Position numbers and translations under genes: made by a program. The notes beneath the pieces are model-generated. The model worked only from the letters and a program-made list of their open reading frames with translations. It was not told the origin of the DNA and ran no database searches. From Hymenobacter canadensis (GTDB taxonomy: Bacteria; Bacteroidota; Bacteroidia; Cytophagales; Hymenobacteraceae), in NCBI RefSeq assembly GCF_027359925.1, contig NZ_CP114767.1:2170001-2234000 (forward strand): a DNA stretch of 64,000 bases. The letters are read 5' to 3'. How positions within the stretch are numbered: position 1 is the stretch's first letter; every line of letters begins with the position of its first letter. Positions 15,600 through 23,586 of the stretch are shown here, piece by piece.

Positions 15600-18500
15600 A
15601 TGATGAACAGAATTGTACTGTTTCTACTGCTCGGCTTTGTGCTTTTCACGAGTAGCAAAACACTGCTGGCGCAAGGTGTAACTACCTCCGCCATGAAAGG
15701 CCTCGTGCTGGATGCCAAAGGCCAGCCGCTACCCGGTGCCACCGTGGTGGCCACGCACCTGCCCTCAGGCACCAAATACGGCACCGCCACCCGCGACAAC
15801 GGCCAATATGACCTGCTGAACATGCGCGTCGGCGGCCCTTATGAGCTGGTGGTATCGTTTGTGGGCGCCCGCACCTACACCGACACCAACATTCAGTTGG
15901 CGCTGGGCAAGACGTTTGAGAGCAAGGTGACGCTTTCCGATGACGCGCAGGCGCTGGGCGAAGTGGTGGTAAAAGGCAACCGCGACGGCCAGATCAACAA
16001 GGACCGTACCGGCGCTTCCACCAACGTGAGCAGCGCCGCCATCCGGACGCTGCCCACCATCAGCCGCTCGCAGGAGGACTTCACACGCCTGACGCCGCAA
16101 AGCAGCGGCCTGAGCTTTGGGGGGCGCAACACGCTCTATAACAACTTCTCGCTCGACGGCTCCATCTTCAACAACTCCTTCGGGCTGGATGCGCCTACAC
16201 CAGGCGGCCAGACCAACTCGCAGCCGGTTTCGCTGGATGCCATCGAGCAGCTGGAAGTAAGCTTGGCTCCTTTTGATGTGCGCCAGGGCGGTTTTACGGG
16301 TGCCGGCGTGAATGCCGTAACCAAGAGCGGCACCAACTCCTTCAAGGGCACGGTGTACACATACCTGCGCAACGAGAAGCTGATTGGCGAGAAGGTAGGC
16401 GACGTGACCGTCCGCAACCCCGACCTGAAATTCAACCAGACCGGCTTCGCCCTGGGCGGCCCGATCATCAAGAACAAGCTGTTCTTCTTCACCAACGCCG
16501 AAATCACGCGCCGCGACGATCCGGGCCTGACGTTTCGGCCCGCCACCAGCGCCACTGAAGCCCAGGCTGCTATTGATGGCCGCGCCGATGGCGTGAGCCG
16601 TGTACTGCAAAGCGACCTGGACGCCATCCGGCAGCGCCTGATCAGCGTGTACGGCTACGACCCCGGCACCTACCAGGACTTCACCTACCGCACCTACAGC
16701 GACAAGTTCCTGGCCAAGTTCGACTGGAACATCAACGAGAAGAATACCTTTTCGCTGCGCTACAACTACCTGAAGAGCTACCGCGAGCAGGGCCCCCACC
16801 CGATTGCCATTGCCCCGTCGTCGCGGGTGCAGGGCGTGAACACGCTGCAGTATTCCAACTCGGGCTACACCATCAACAACAACCTGAACTCGGTGGTGGG
16901 TGAGCTGAACTCGCGCTTCGGCGAGCGGCTCAGCAACAAGGCGCAGCTGAGTTTCTCGGCCTTCCGCGACTTCCGCGACCTGCCCGACGCCGGCCTGTTT
17001 CCGCAGATCGACATCACCAAGAACGGCACCACCTACGTGAGCGTGGGCACCGAGCAGTTTTCGGCAGAAAACCGCCTGAACCAGAACATCACGCAGTTTA
17101 CCGACAACCTGAGCTACTTTGCTGGGGCGCACGTGCTGACTGGCGGCGTAACCTACGAGCGGTTCGACTTCGTGAATGACTTCAACCTGCAGCGCTTCGG
17201 CTATCCGTTCTTCGGTGGGCTCGACATTGACCGGTTCTTCCAGGTAACGGACCGCGCGAACCCCAACTTTGTGGATCTGAACGCCATTGCCACGACCGGC
17301 GGTACCCGCCGCATCAAGTCTGTAGACGTGAACGTGGCCCAGCTAGGCCTCTACGCCCAGGACGAGTGGAACGTGACGCCTAACTTCAAATTGACGCTGG
17401 GTGTGCGCGCCGACATGCCGATTTACAACACCGACGTGGCCCAGAACACACAGATTCTGAACGCGCCGCTGCTAGACTCGGAAGGCAAAGCGGCGAAGGT
17501 GGACGTGACCGAATTCCCGAAGGCCACGCCGCTGTGGTCGCCGCGCCTGGGCTTCAACTACTCGGCCGACAACGGCGAGCTGACCACGCAGGTGCGCGGC
17601 GGTACGGGCATCTTCACGGGCCGCATCCCGTTCGTGTGGATCAGCAACCAGGCCTCCAACTCGCAGTTCGACCCCGGCTATACGTTCCAGATCAACGGCA
17701 CGGCCCGCGACTTCAAGTTTCCGCAGGTATGGCGCTCTAACCTGGCCATCGACCAGGAGCTGCCGCTGGGCATTGTAGCTACGCTGGAAGGCATTTACTC
17801 CAAAGACCGCAACGCGGCCATTCACCGCAACTACAACCTCGTAACGCCCACTGAGCGCCTGGCAGGGTTTGATGACCGCCTGATCTATCCGGCGGCCGGC
17901 CCGCGCATCACGCCCGGCTTCACCGGTCCCGACGGGCAGTTCAGCTTCCTCGATGCCGGCGTGATTGTGCTGGAAAACACCAATAAAGGTTACCAGTACA
18001 GCCTCACGGGCCAGCTTAAGAAGGACTTCGCCAACGGCCTCTACGTGCTGGGAGCCTACACCTATTCGCAAGCCAAGGACGTGACGTCGAACCCCGGCGA
18101 AATTGCCGCCGACGCATTCCAGCGCAACCCCGTGGTGGGCAACGCCAACGATCCGCAGCTGGCCTTCAGCGACTTCGGGCTGCAGCACCGCATCATCGGG
18201 GCAGCTGGCAAGCGGTTTGAATACGCCAACAAACGGATGGCCACTACGCTGAGCTTCTTCTTTGAGGCCGCCCAGGGCAACCGCTTCTCTTACACCTACG
18301 CCGGCGACCTGAACCGCGACGGCATCTTCGGCAACGACCTGCTGAAAGTACCAGCTACCCGCGACCAGATCAACCTGATAGACATCCGCGACCAGCAGGG
18401 CAACGTGCTGGTGACGGCCGCGCAACAGTGGGAGCAGCTGGATGCCTACATCCGCCAGGACGACTACCTCTCTGAGCGCCGGGATAACTTCACGGAGCGC

Positions 18501-18812
18501 AACGGCGCCATCAGCCCCTGGTACACGCAGCTGGACGCCAAGCTGCTGCAGGATTTCTCGCTGATGGCCGGCGAGAAGAAGCACACGTTCCAGCTGAGCC
18601 TCGACATCCAGAACCTGGGCAACCTGATCAGCCCGGACTGGGGCGTACGCCGCGTATTCGCCAACAACCGCTTCATTGAAACGGCTTACCTGCCCGCCGC
18701 CCCCAACACGCCGGTGTACCAGTTCCGCGGTGGCCAGCAGACGTTCATCAACAACACCGACCTCAACAGCCGCTGGCGCGCCCAGATTGGCCTGCGCTAC
18801 ATCCTCGACTAG
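15600..18812 (+). CDS. Oar-like TonB-dependent outer membrane receptor
   Basis: 1070 residues. A signal peptide (residues 1-25, ending LLAQ) is followed by a carboxypeptidase-like regulatory domain (about 32-115; GLVLDAKGQPLPGATVV), a TonB plug (about 135-250; SFGGRNTLYNNFSLDGS) and a long C-terminal beta-barrel ending in RAQIGLRYILD. The QGGFTGAGVNAVTKSGTNSFKGTVY stretch is typical of the Oar/carboxypeptidase-regulated TonB group rather than SusC, and no SusD gene is adjacent. It probably imports an unknown substrate, perhaps peptides, across the outer membrane using TonB energy. A terminator directly follows, so it is monocistronic. Confidence 0.9.
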   Translation: MMNRIVLFLLLGFVLFTSSKTLLAQGVTTSAMKGLVLDAKGQPLPGATVVATHLPSGTKYGTATRDNGQYDLLNMRVGGPYELVVSFVGARTYTDTNIQLALGKTFESKVTLSDDAQALGEVVVKGNRDGQINKDRTGASTNVSSAAIRTLPTISRSQEDFTRLTPQSSGLSFGGRNTLYNNFSLDGSIFNNSFGLDAPTPGGQTNSQPVSLDAIEQLEVSLAPFDVRQGGFTGAGVNAVTKSGTNSFKGTVYTYLRNEKLIGEKVGDVTVRNPDLKFNQTGFALGGPIIKNKLFFFTNAEITRRDDPGLTFRPATSATEAQAAIDGRADGVSRVLQSDLDAIRQRLISVYGYDPGTYQDFTYRTYSDKFLAKFDWNINEKNTFSLRYNYLKSYREQGPHPIAIAPSSRVQGVNTLQYSNSGYTINNNLNSVVGELNSRFGERLSNKAQLSFSAFRDFRDLPDAGLFPQIDITKNGTTYVSVGTEQFSAENRLNQNITQFTDNLSYFAGAHVLTGGVTYERFDFVNDFNLQRFGYPFFGGLDIDRFFQVTDRANPNFVDLNAIATTGGTRRIKSVDVNVAQLGLYAQDEWNVTPNFKLTLGVRADMPIYNTDVAQNTQILNAPLLDSEGKAAKVDVTEFPKATPLWSPRLGFNYSADNGELTTQVRGGTGIFTGRIPFVWISNQASNSQFDPGYTFQINGTARDFKFPQVWRSNLAIDQELPLGIVATLEGIYSKDRNAAIHRNYNLVTPTERLAGFDDRLIYPAAGPRITPGFTGPDGQFSFLDAGVIVLENTNKGYQYSLTGQLKKDFANGLYVLGAYTYSQAKDVTSNPGEIAADAFQRNPVVGNANDPQLAFSDFGLQHRIIGAAGKRFEYANKRMATTLSFFFEAAQGNRFSYTYAGDLNRDGIFGNDLLKVPATRDQINLIDIRDQQGNVLVTAAQQWEQLDAYIRQDDYLSERRDNFTERNGAISPWYTQLDAKLLQDFSLMAGEKKHTFQLSLDIQNLGNLISPDWGVRRVFANNRFIETAYLPAAPNTPVYQFRGGQQTFINNTDLNSRWRAQIGLRYILD

Positions 18813-18829
18813 CGCATTTGGTTGAAAGC

Positions 18830-18865
18830 AAAAGCCCCGAAGCACTATGCTTCGGGGCTTTTTTT
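18830..18865 (+). terminator. Terminator after the Oar-like receptor
   Basis: AAAAGCCCCGAAGC pairs with GCTTCGGGGCTTTT and is followed by more T. It is also usable for the convergent flavin reductase gene at 18909. Confidence 0.9.
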
Positions 18866-18908
18866 GTGGGCAACTGTCATTCCGACCGGAGGGGGGAATG
18901 ACAACAGG

Positions 18909-19538
18909 CTACTTTGGCTGGGGGCCCTGGCCGGGGCGGGCGTAGGCAAAGGCGCCGATGGACTGGGCCTGATAGTAGGTATCGAGGCCGGAGATACAGA
19001 CGGCCTCGGCGGCGGGCAGGTCGAGGGTGCCGTCGGGCAGCAGCAGGGCCTCGGGCAGGTAGATGTGCTCGACGGTGCCCACCAGCAGCACCGTGCCGTT
19101 GTGAATGGGCAGTTCCTCTTTCAGGCGCAGCCCGATGCTGATGGGGCTTTCGGCCACGTAGGGCGCGGGGAAACCGTCGCGCCAGGCCGCCGTGAAGCCG
19201 CAGGCGTCAAACTCCGATTCGTTGGCGGGGAAGTCGGCGGAGGTGTAGTGGGCCTGCGCTACGTGGCTGGTGGGCACGTGATTGATGGTGAAGCAGCCCG
19301 TATCCTTGAGGTTCTGGTAGGTGTGGCGTGGCACGGTGGTTGGGCGCGTGACGAGGCCCAGCACCGCCGGCGCCGAGCCCAGATGCAGCACCGAGCTGAA
19401 AATGGCCAGGTTGGTGGCACCATCGGGCGTGGCCGTGCCGATGAGGTTGGCCGGCTTGTAGCCGGGCAGGGCATTGATGAGATTGAGGCGAAAGATTTTC
19501 TCCAGGCCCAGAATATCATCGGAAGTAAGGTGGCGCAT
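18909..19538 (-). CDS. Flavin reductase-like FMN-binding protein
   Basis: 209 residues of the flavin reductase-like split-barrel type: the PANLIGTATPDGATNLAIFSS strand pair, PTTVPRHTYQNLKDTGCFTINHVP, and the YTSADFPANESEFDACGF region that lines the FMN site. Enzymes of this group use NAD(P)H to reduce FMN or carry FMN in an unknown redox role. Starting at MRHLTSDDI (ATG at 19538) is preferred, because the longer frame adds nine unlikely residues. It converges on the receptor gene terminator. The repeat at 19561-19627 lies immediately upstream and leaves little room for a promoter. Confidence 0.82.
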   Translation of the reverse strand: MRHLTSDDILGLEKIFRLNLINALPGYKPANLIGTATPDGATNLAIFSSVLHLGSAPAVLGLVTRPTTVPRHTYQNLKDTGCFTINHVPTSHVAQAHYTSADFPANESEFDACGFTAAWRDGFPAPYVAESPISIGLRLKEELPIHNGTVLLVGTVEHIYLPEALLLPDGTLDLPAAEAVCISGLDTYYQAQSIGAFAYARPGQGPQPK

Positions 19539-19560
19539 GACGGTATAAGTGGTAGTAAAA

Positions 19561-19627
19561 AGCAAGCTGAGCTTGCTGAGGCAGCTCTGCCGCTAGGAAG
19601 AGATGCTTCGACAAGCCCAGCCTGACG
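19561..19627. repeat. Dispersed palindromic repeat, family 1, short decayed copy
   Basis: AAGCTGAGCTTGCTGAGGC on the left and AGAGATGCTTCGACAAGCCC then CAGCCTGACG on the right match both ends of the family hairpins at 39288-39385 and 49001-49094, with several substitutions. It occupies nearly the whole gap between the flavin reductase start and the DUF885 stop. Confidence 0.6.
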
Positions 19628-19648
19628 TACTTTGTTTGCGTGCTGCGC

Positions 19649-21499
19649 TTACTTCTGCGAGGCAGCCCAGGTGTCCATTTTGCGCTCCAGCACCGCCAGC
19701 GGCATCACGGCATCCTTCAGCAGCTCGTCGTGGAAGTCGGAGAGGCTGAAATGGGCGCGGTTCTGGCCGGCGTACTTTTCGCGCAGCTTGGTAGTGCTGT
19801 GTGCCCCCAGCTGCTCCTCATATTTGCGGCGCAGCTCCTGGATCTTGAGGGCGCCCACTTTGTAGCTCAGGGCCTGGCCCGGAATGGCCATGTAGCGCTC
19901 AATTTCGGCCGTAGCGCCATCCTCGCTGATGGCTTCGTTGGCCATCATGTACTTGATGGCCTGCTCGCGGGTCATGTTTTTGGTGTGCATGCCCACGTCC
20001 ACTACCAGCCGGATGGCGCGGTGCATCTCGTCGCCGAGGGCGCCCATGTACTGGTAGGGGTCTTGGTAAAGGCCCAGTTCCTTGCCCAGGCTTTCGGTGT
20101 AGAGGGCCCAGCCTTCGCCCATGGCCCCGTACCAGGCAAAGCGCCGGAACTTGGGCAGGTCCTCGTTTTCCTGCTGCAGCGAAATCTGGTAGTGGTGGCC
20201 CGGAATGGCTTCGTGCAGAAACAGCGACTCCATGCCCGAGGTGGTGTTGAACTTGGTAGCGTCCACAATCGGGATGTAGAAGATGCCGGGGCGCGAGCCG
20301 TCGGGGCTGCCCTGGTTGTACTCGGCCGAGGCCGAGGCGGCGCGGAAGGCCTCGGTCTGGCGGATTTCGAACGGCGTTTTGGGCGTGCGCCCGAACATCT
20401 TTTTCAGGTTCGGATCAATCTTGGCCTGAATGGCGCGGAAAGCCCCCAGCACGTCTTCCGGCGTTTTGTAGGGCATCAGCTTGGGGTCGGTTTTCAGGGC
20501 GGCGAAGAAGGCTGGCAGGTCGCCTTTGAAGCCCACCTGGGTTTTCACCTTCTCCATTTCCTGCCGGATACGGGCCACTTCGCGCTGGCCGGTCTGGTAG
20601 ATTTCCTCGGGCGTCTTGTCGGTGGTGGTCCACGTTTTCACGTAGTACTTATACAGCTCCGCGCCACCCGGAATGCCCGAAATACCAGTACTGGCGCGGG
20701 ATTTGGGCAGGTATTCCTTTTCCAGGAAGTCGCCGAGCTTCTTGTACGTCGGCACCAGATCCTCCATGATGGCCTTGCGGTAAGCGACCGTAATCCGGTC
20801 TTTGTCGGCGGCCGGCATGTCGGCGGGCAGCTTGCTGATGGGGCCGTAGAACAGGCTCTTGGTGGGGTCCGTCACCACCAGGTCGCGCATCTGCGGAATC
20901 ATCTTTTTAACCAGCGTGCGGGGCAGCACCACGCCGGTCTGCATGCCCGCGCGGAAGTTGCTGATGGCCGTATCGGCCCACACCGAGAAGCCCTTGACGC
21001 GGCCCAGCCAGTTGTCGTAGTCCTTGGCCGTTTTGAAGGGCTGCACGCCCTCGCCCGAGCCGTACTGGCCCATCGTTATGGGCAGGCCCCAGAACTGCTG
21101 AAACGGTATCATCCAGGTGTTGAGCTTGAGGCCTTCCAGCTTGTTTTCGAGGTCGTATTTGAAGATATCGTAGCTAACCTTGTCGTTGGCCGACAGTGTG
21201 GCGCGGTCGAACTTCTGCAGCGCCTCCAGGTACTTCTGGTAGGTGGCGGCCAGGTTCTGGCGGAACGCCTCGGTGCCGTCGTTGGGCAGCTGGTCGTTGT
21301 AGCGGTTGTCGCCCTGGGTGGTGGCATCGAGCGGAAACAGCTTGGCGTTGTCTTCCCAGTAGAGCGCAAACAGCTGGCTGATTTCCTTGACGTCGGCCAG
21401 GCTGGTAACGGCGGCGGCGTCCTCGGTTTTGGGCGGCGTCTGGTTGCAGGCGCTGAGCAGCGTGCTCAGGAGCAGGCCCGTCAGAACGATTTTTTTCAT
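19649..21499 (-). CDS. DUF885 family zinc-metallopeptidase-like lipoprotein
   Basis: 616 residues from the ATG at 21499. A lipoprotein signal (MKKIVLTGLLLSTLLSAC) anchors it outside the cytoplasm. HEAIPGHH at 429-436 is a gluzincin HExxH-type zinc site of the DUF885 family, with the supporting GEGWALYTESLGKELG helix about 26 residues later, where the third ligand is expected. DUF885 proteins are presumed peptidases of unknown substrate. The length fits the family (about 550-620). The longer frame (14 extra residues) would bury the signal, so it was rejected. Confidence 0.88.
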   Translation of the reverse strand: MKKIVLTGLLLSTLLSACNQTPPKTEDAAAVTSLADVKEISQLFALYWEDNAKLFPLDATTQGDNRYNDQLPNDGTEAFRQNLAATYQKYLEALQKFDRATLSANDKVSYDIFKYDLENKLEGLKLNTWMIPFQQFWGLPITMGQYGSGEGVQPFKTAKDYDNWLGRVKGFSVWADTAISNFRAGMQTGVVLPRTLVKKMIPQMRDLVVTDPTKSLFYGPISKLPADMPAADKDRITVAYRKAIMEDLVPTYKKLGDFLEKEYLPKSRASTGISGIPGGAELYKYYVKTWTTTDKTPEEIYQTGQREVARIRQEMEKVKTQVGFKGDLPAFFAALKTDPKLMPYKTPEDVLGAFRAIQAKIDPNLKKMFGRTPKTPFEIRQTEAFRAASASAEYNQGSPDGSRPGIFYIPIVDATKFNTTSGMESLFLHEAIPGHHYQISLQQENEDLPKFRRFAWYGAMGEGWALYTESLGKELGLYQDPYQYMGALGDEMHRAIRLVVDVGMHTKNMTREQAIKYMMANEAISEDGATAEIERYMAIPGQALSYKVGALKIQELRRKYEEQLGAHSTTKLREKYAGQNRAHFSLSDFHDELLKDAVMPLAVLERKMDTWAASQK

Positions 21500-21582
21500 G
21501 CGAAGCGAAGGAGTGGGTTTAGAGCCGGAAAGATCACGCATTTATTGGAATTTGCGTACAGGGGCTGGATGAGGCTCCGAGT

Positions 21583-21668
21583 GTGGTACCACGAATTGCC
21601 GAAGGCTTCGTGGTACCACTATCGTTGAACGATTCAACTCCGCGCCGTTCAACGATAGTGGTACCACG
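21583..21668. repeat. Three GTGGTACCAC palindromes able to form alternative hairpins
   Basis: The 10-bp palindrome GTGGTACCAC occurs at 21583-21592, 21610-21619 and 21658-21667. Copies one and two pair through a 12-bp stem, and copies two and three pair through a perfect 23-bp stem (21609-21631 with 21646-21668), so the two hairpins exclude each other. The region lies between the divergent DUF885 and SDR genes, 93 bases before the SDR start. Confidence 0.75.
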
Positions 21669-21760
21669 ACTGGAACGAGTCGGGGCACCACACCGGGCCA
21701 CAGGCAACTTTTGCCGCCTCGGATAGTTTTACACCCTCAACTTCAATTACCCCCAACAGT

Positions 21761-22477
21761 ATGGCATCAATAGCCGGAAAGAACGCCCTGGTAACGGGCG
21801 CAGGCAAAGGCATCGGCCGCGCCGTAGCAATAGCGCTGGCCCAGGAAGGCGTGCACGTAGCGCTGCTGGCCCGCACCGAAACGCAGCTGCAGGACGTAGC
21901 CAAAGAGATAGAGGCGCTCGGAGTGAAAGCCGTAGTGCTGGCCGCCGACATTGCCGACCGCGCCGCCGTGGAAGCCGCCGTAGCGCAGGCCACCGAGGCG
22001 CTCGGCTCCATTGACATCCTGATCAACAATGCTGGTATCGGCACGTTTGCCAAGCTCGTGGACATGGATCCCGCCGAGTGGGAGCACATCATCCAGGTGA
22101 ACCTGATGGGCACCTACTACGCCACCCGCGCCGTGCTGCCGGGCATGATTGCCCGCGAAACCGGCGACATCATCAACGTGGCCAGCACGGCCGGGCAGCG
22201 CGGCGCCGCCACCACCAGCGCCTACAGCGCCTCCAAGTTTGCCGTGCTCGGCCTCACCGAGTCCTTGATGCAGGAAGTGCGCAAGCACAACATCCGGGTA
22301 TCGGCCCTCACACCCAGCACCGTAGCCACCGATCTGGCCATCAGCAATAAGCTCACCGACGGCAACCCCGACAAGGTGATGCAGCCCGAAGACCTGGCCG
22401 AGTTCATGGTGGCCCAACTCAAACTCAACCGCCGCATCTTCATCAAGGAAGCCAGCATGTGGAGCACGAATCCGTAG
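21761..22477 (+). CDS. SDR-family oxidoreductase (3-oxoacyl-ACP reductase-like)
   Basis: 238 residues with the classical short-chain dehydrogenase fingerprints: TGAGKGIG at 13-20, NNAG in ILINNAGIG, the catalytic Ser in [10 protein letters not shown], and YSASK as the Tyr-Lys pair. The protein is FabG-like and should use NADP(H) to reduce a carbonyl. There is no acyl carrier protein or fab gene nearby, so a housekeeping fatty-acid role is unlikely and the substrate is unknown. Start at [14 protein letters not shown] is normal. Palindromic repeats flank it on both sides. Confidence 0.88.
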   Translation: MASIAGKNALVTGAGKGIGRAVAIALAQEGVHVALLARTETQLQDVAKEIEALGVKAVVLAADIADRAAVEAAVAQATEALGSIDILINNAGIGTFAKLVDMDPAEWEHIIQVNLMGTYYATRAVLPGMIARETGDIINVASTAGQRGAATTSAYSASKFAVLGLTESLMQEVRKHNIRVSALTPSTVATDLAISNKLTDGNPDKVMQPEDLAEFMVAQLKLNRRIFIKEASMWSTNP

Positions 22478-22490
22478 GGTTCACAAGTAG

Positions 22491-22578
22491 TCTGTCATTC
22501 CGAGCAAAGCGAGGAATCTTGCCAGTGTAGTGATATATCACACTGGCGAGATTCCTCGCTTTACTTCGGAATGACAGA
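22491..22578. repeat. Near-perfect palindromic repeat (GTCATTCCGAGC type)
   Basis: TCTGTCATTCCGAGCAAAGC and the following GAGGAATCTTGCCAGTGTAGTGATA pair almost fully with the right half ending GCTTTACTTCGGAATGACAGA, so the 88 bases fold into one long hairpin. It begins and ends like a REP-type element and differs in sequence from the GTCATGCTGAGC family. It separates the SDR and superoxide dismutase genes. Confidence 0.8.
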
Positions 22579-22648
22579 CGATGCGCAACCCCAGCCCCGC
22601 CGCACGGGTACACCCTCCTGATCAACCACTCTTCTATTTCCTTCCGCC

Positions 22649-23398
22649 ATGCTTAAGAGAGATTTTCTGAAAAACGGTCTGCTGACGATGGTTGGCGCCC
22701 TGGTAAGCCCCGCCGTACTGGCCGCTGCCCACGAAGAGAAGCTGCTACGCGAAGCCCGTGCCACGCCCATGGCCGACGGCCCCTTCACGCTGCCGGCGCT
22801 GCCCTACGCCTTCAATGCGCTGGAGCCGCACATCGACGCCAAAACCATGGAAATCCACCACGACGCGCACCACAAAACGTACGTGTCGAAGCTGAACGAG
22901 GCCGTGGTGGGCAAGCCCGAGGAAAAGCTGACCCTGGCGCAGCTGCTGGCCTCGGCCAGCAAGCAGCCCGACGCCATCCGCAACAACGCCGGCGGCCACT
23001 GGAACCACTCCTTCTTCTGGCAGATTCTCTCGCCCAAGGGCGGCGGGCAGCCGACTGGCGGCCTCGCGGCGGCCATCAACAAGGACTTCGGCTCCTACGA
23101 GAAGTTCACCGAGGAATTCACGAAGGCCGCTACCGGCCGTTTCGGCTCCGGCTGGGCTTGGCTGATCCACGATAAAAAGGCCAACAAGCTGATGATTACC
23201 AGCACCCCCAACCAGGACAACCCCCTGATGGACGTGGCCGGTATTCAGCGCGGCACGCCGCTGCTGGGCCTCGATGTGTGGGAGCACGCCTACTACCTCA
23301 AGCACCAGAACAAGCGCCCCGACTACATCAAAACCTTCTGGAGCGTGGTGAACTGGGGCGAAGTAAACAGCCGCTACGACGAGTCGCGCAAAGGTTAG
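22649..23398 (+). CDS. Exported Fe/Mn superoxide dismutase
   Basis: 249 residues. The mature part has all superoxide dismutase landmarks: [13 protein letters not shown] (metal His near 70), [10 protein letters not shown] with His120, and LDVWEHAYY with Asp209 and His213. It dismutes superoxide to peroxide and oxygen. About 40 extra N-terminal residues start [10 protein letters not shown] and run into a hydrophobic [13 protein letters not shown], a Tat-type signal with KR in place of RR, so I expect export after folding with its metal. Whether it is iron, manganese or cambialistic is not decided here. A 7-mer repeat array begins at its stop codon. Confidence 0.9.
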   Translation: MLKRDFLKNGLLTMVGALVSPAVLAAAHEEKLLREARATPMADGPFTLPALPYAFNALEPHIDAKTMEIHHDAHHKTYVSKLNEAVVGKPEEKLTLAQLLASASKQPDAIRNNAGGHWNHSFFWQILSPKGGGQPTGGLAAAINKDFGSYEKFTEEFTKAATGRFGSGWAWLIHDKKANKLMITSTPNQDNPLMDVAGIQRGTPLLGLDVWEHAYYLKHQNKRPDYIKTFWSVVNWGEVNSRYDESRKG

Positions 23399-23496
23399 GC
23401 TTAGTGCTTAGTGCTTAGTGCTTAGTGCTTAGTGCTTAGTGCTTAGTGCTTAGTGCTTAGTGCTTAGTGCTTAGTGCTTAGTGCTTAGTGCTTAGT
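23399..23496. repeat. Tandem 7-mer array, 14 copies of GCTTAGT
   Basis: Fourteen perfect copies of GCTTAGT (98 bases) begin directly after the superoxide dismutase stop codon. Four decayed units in reverse orientation (GCACTAA, GCACTAT, GCACTGA, GCACTAC) lie at 23563-23590 on the far side of a terminator. It is not coding. Confidence 0.95.
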
Positions 23497-23503
23497 ATGT
23501 ATG

Positions 23504-23540
23504 AAAGAGGCCCCGCCGGGTTACGGCGGGGCCTCTTTTT
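23504..23540. terminator. Bidirectional terminator
   Basis: AAAGAGGCCCCGCCG pairs with CGGCGGGGCCTCTTT around GGTTA, followed by T. It closes the superoxide dismutase transcript and serves the convergent gene ending at 23587. Confidence 0.9.
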
Positions 23541-23586
23541 CTTTCTATTTTTTCGTTCCCAGGCACTAAGCACTATGCACTGAGCA

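Noticed and set aside
17472..18845. 457-residue frame antisense to the Oar-like receptor
   Set aside because: Shadow of a coding strand with a strong family match; no independent start or ribosome site.
19640..21628. 662-residue open frame antisense to the DUF885 gene
   Set aside because: It mirrors a well-supported gene; its translation (His/Gly/Val/Leu-rich) is the usual shadow of GC-rich codons and has no family features.
23399..23496. Repeat array considered as a CRISPR
   Set aside because: Units are 7 bases with no spacers; it is a simple tandem repeat.
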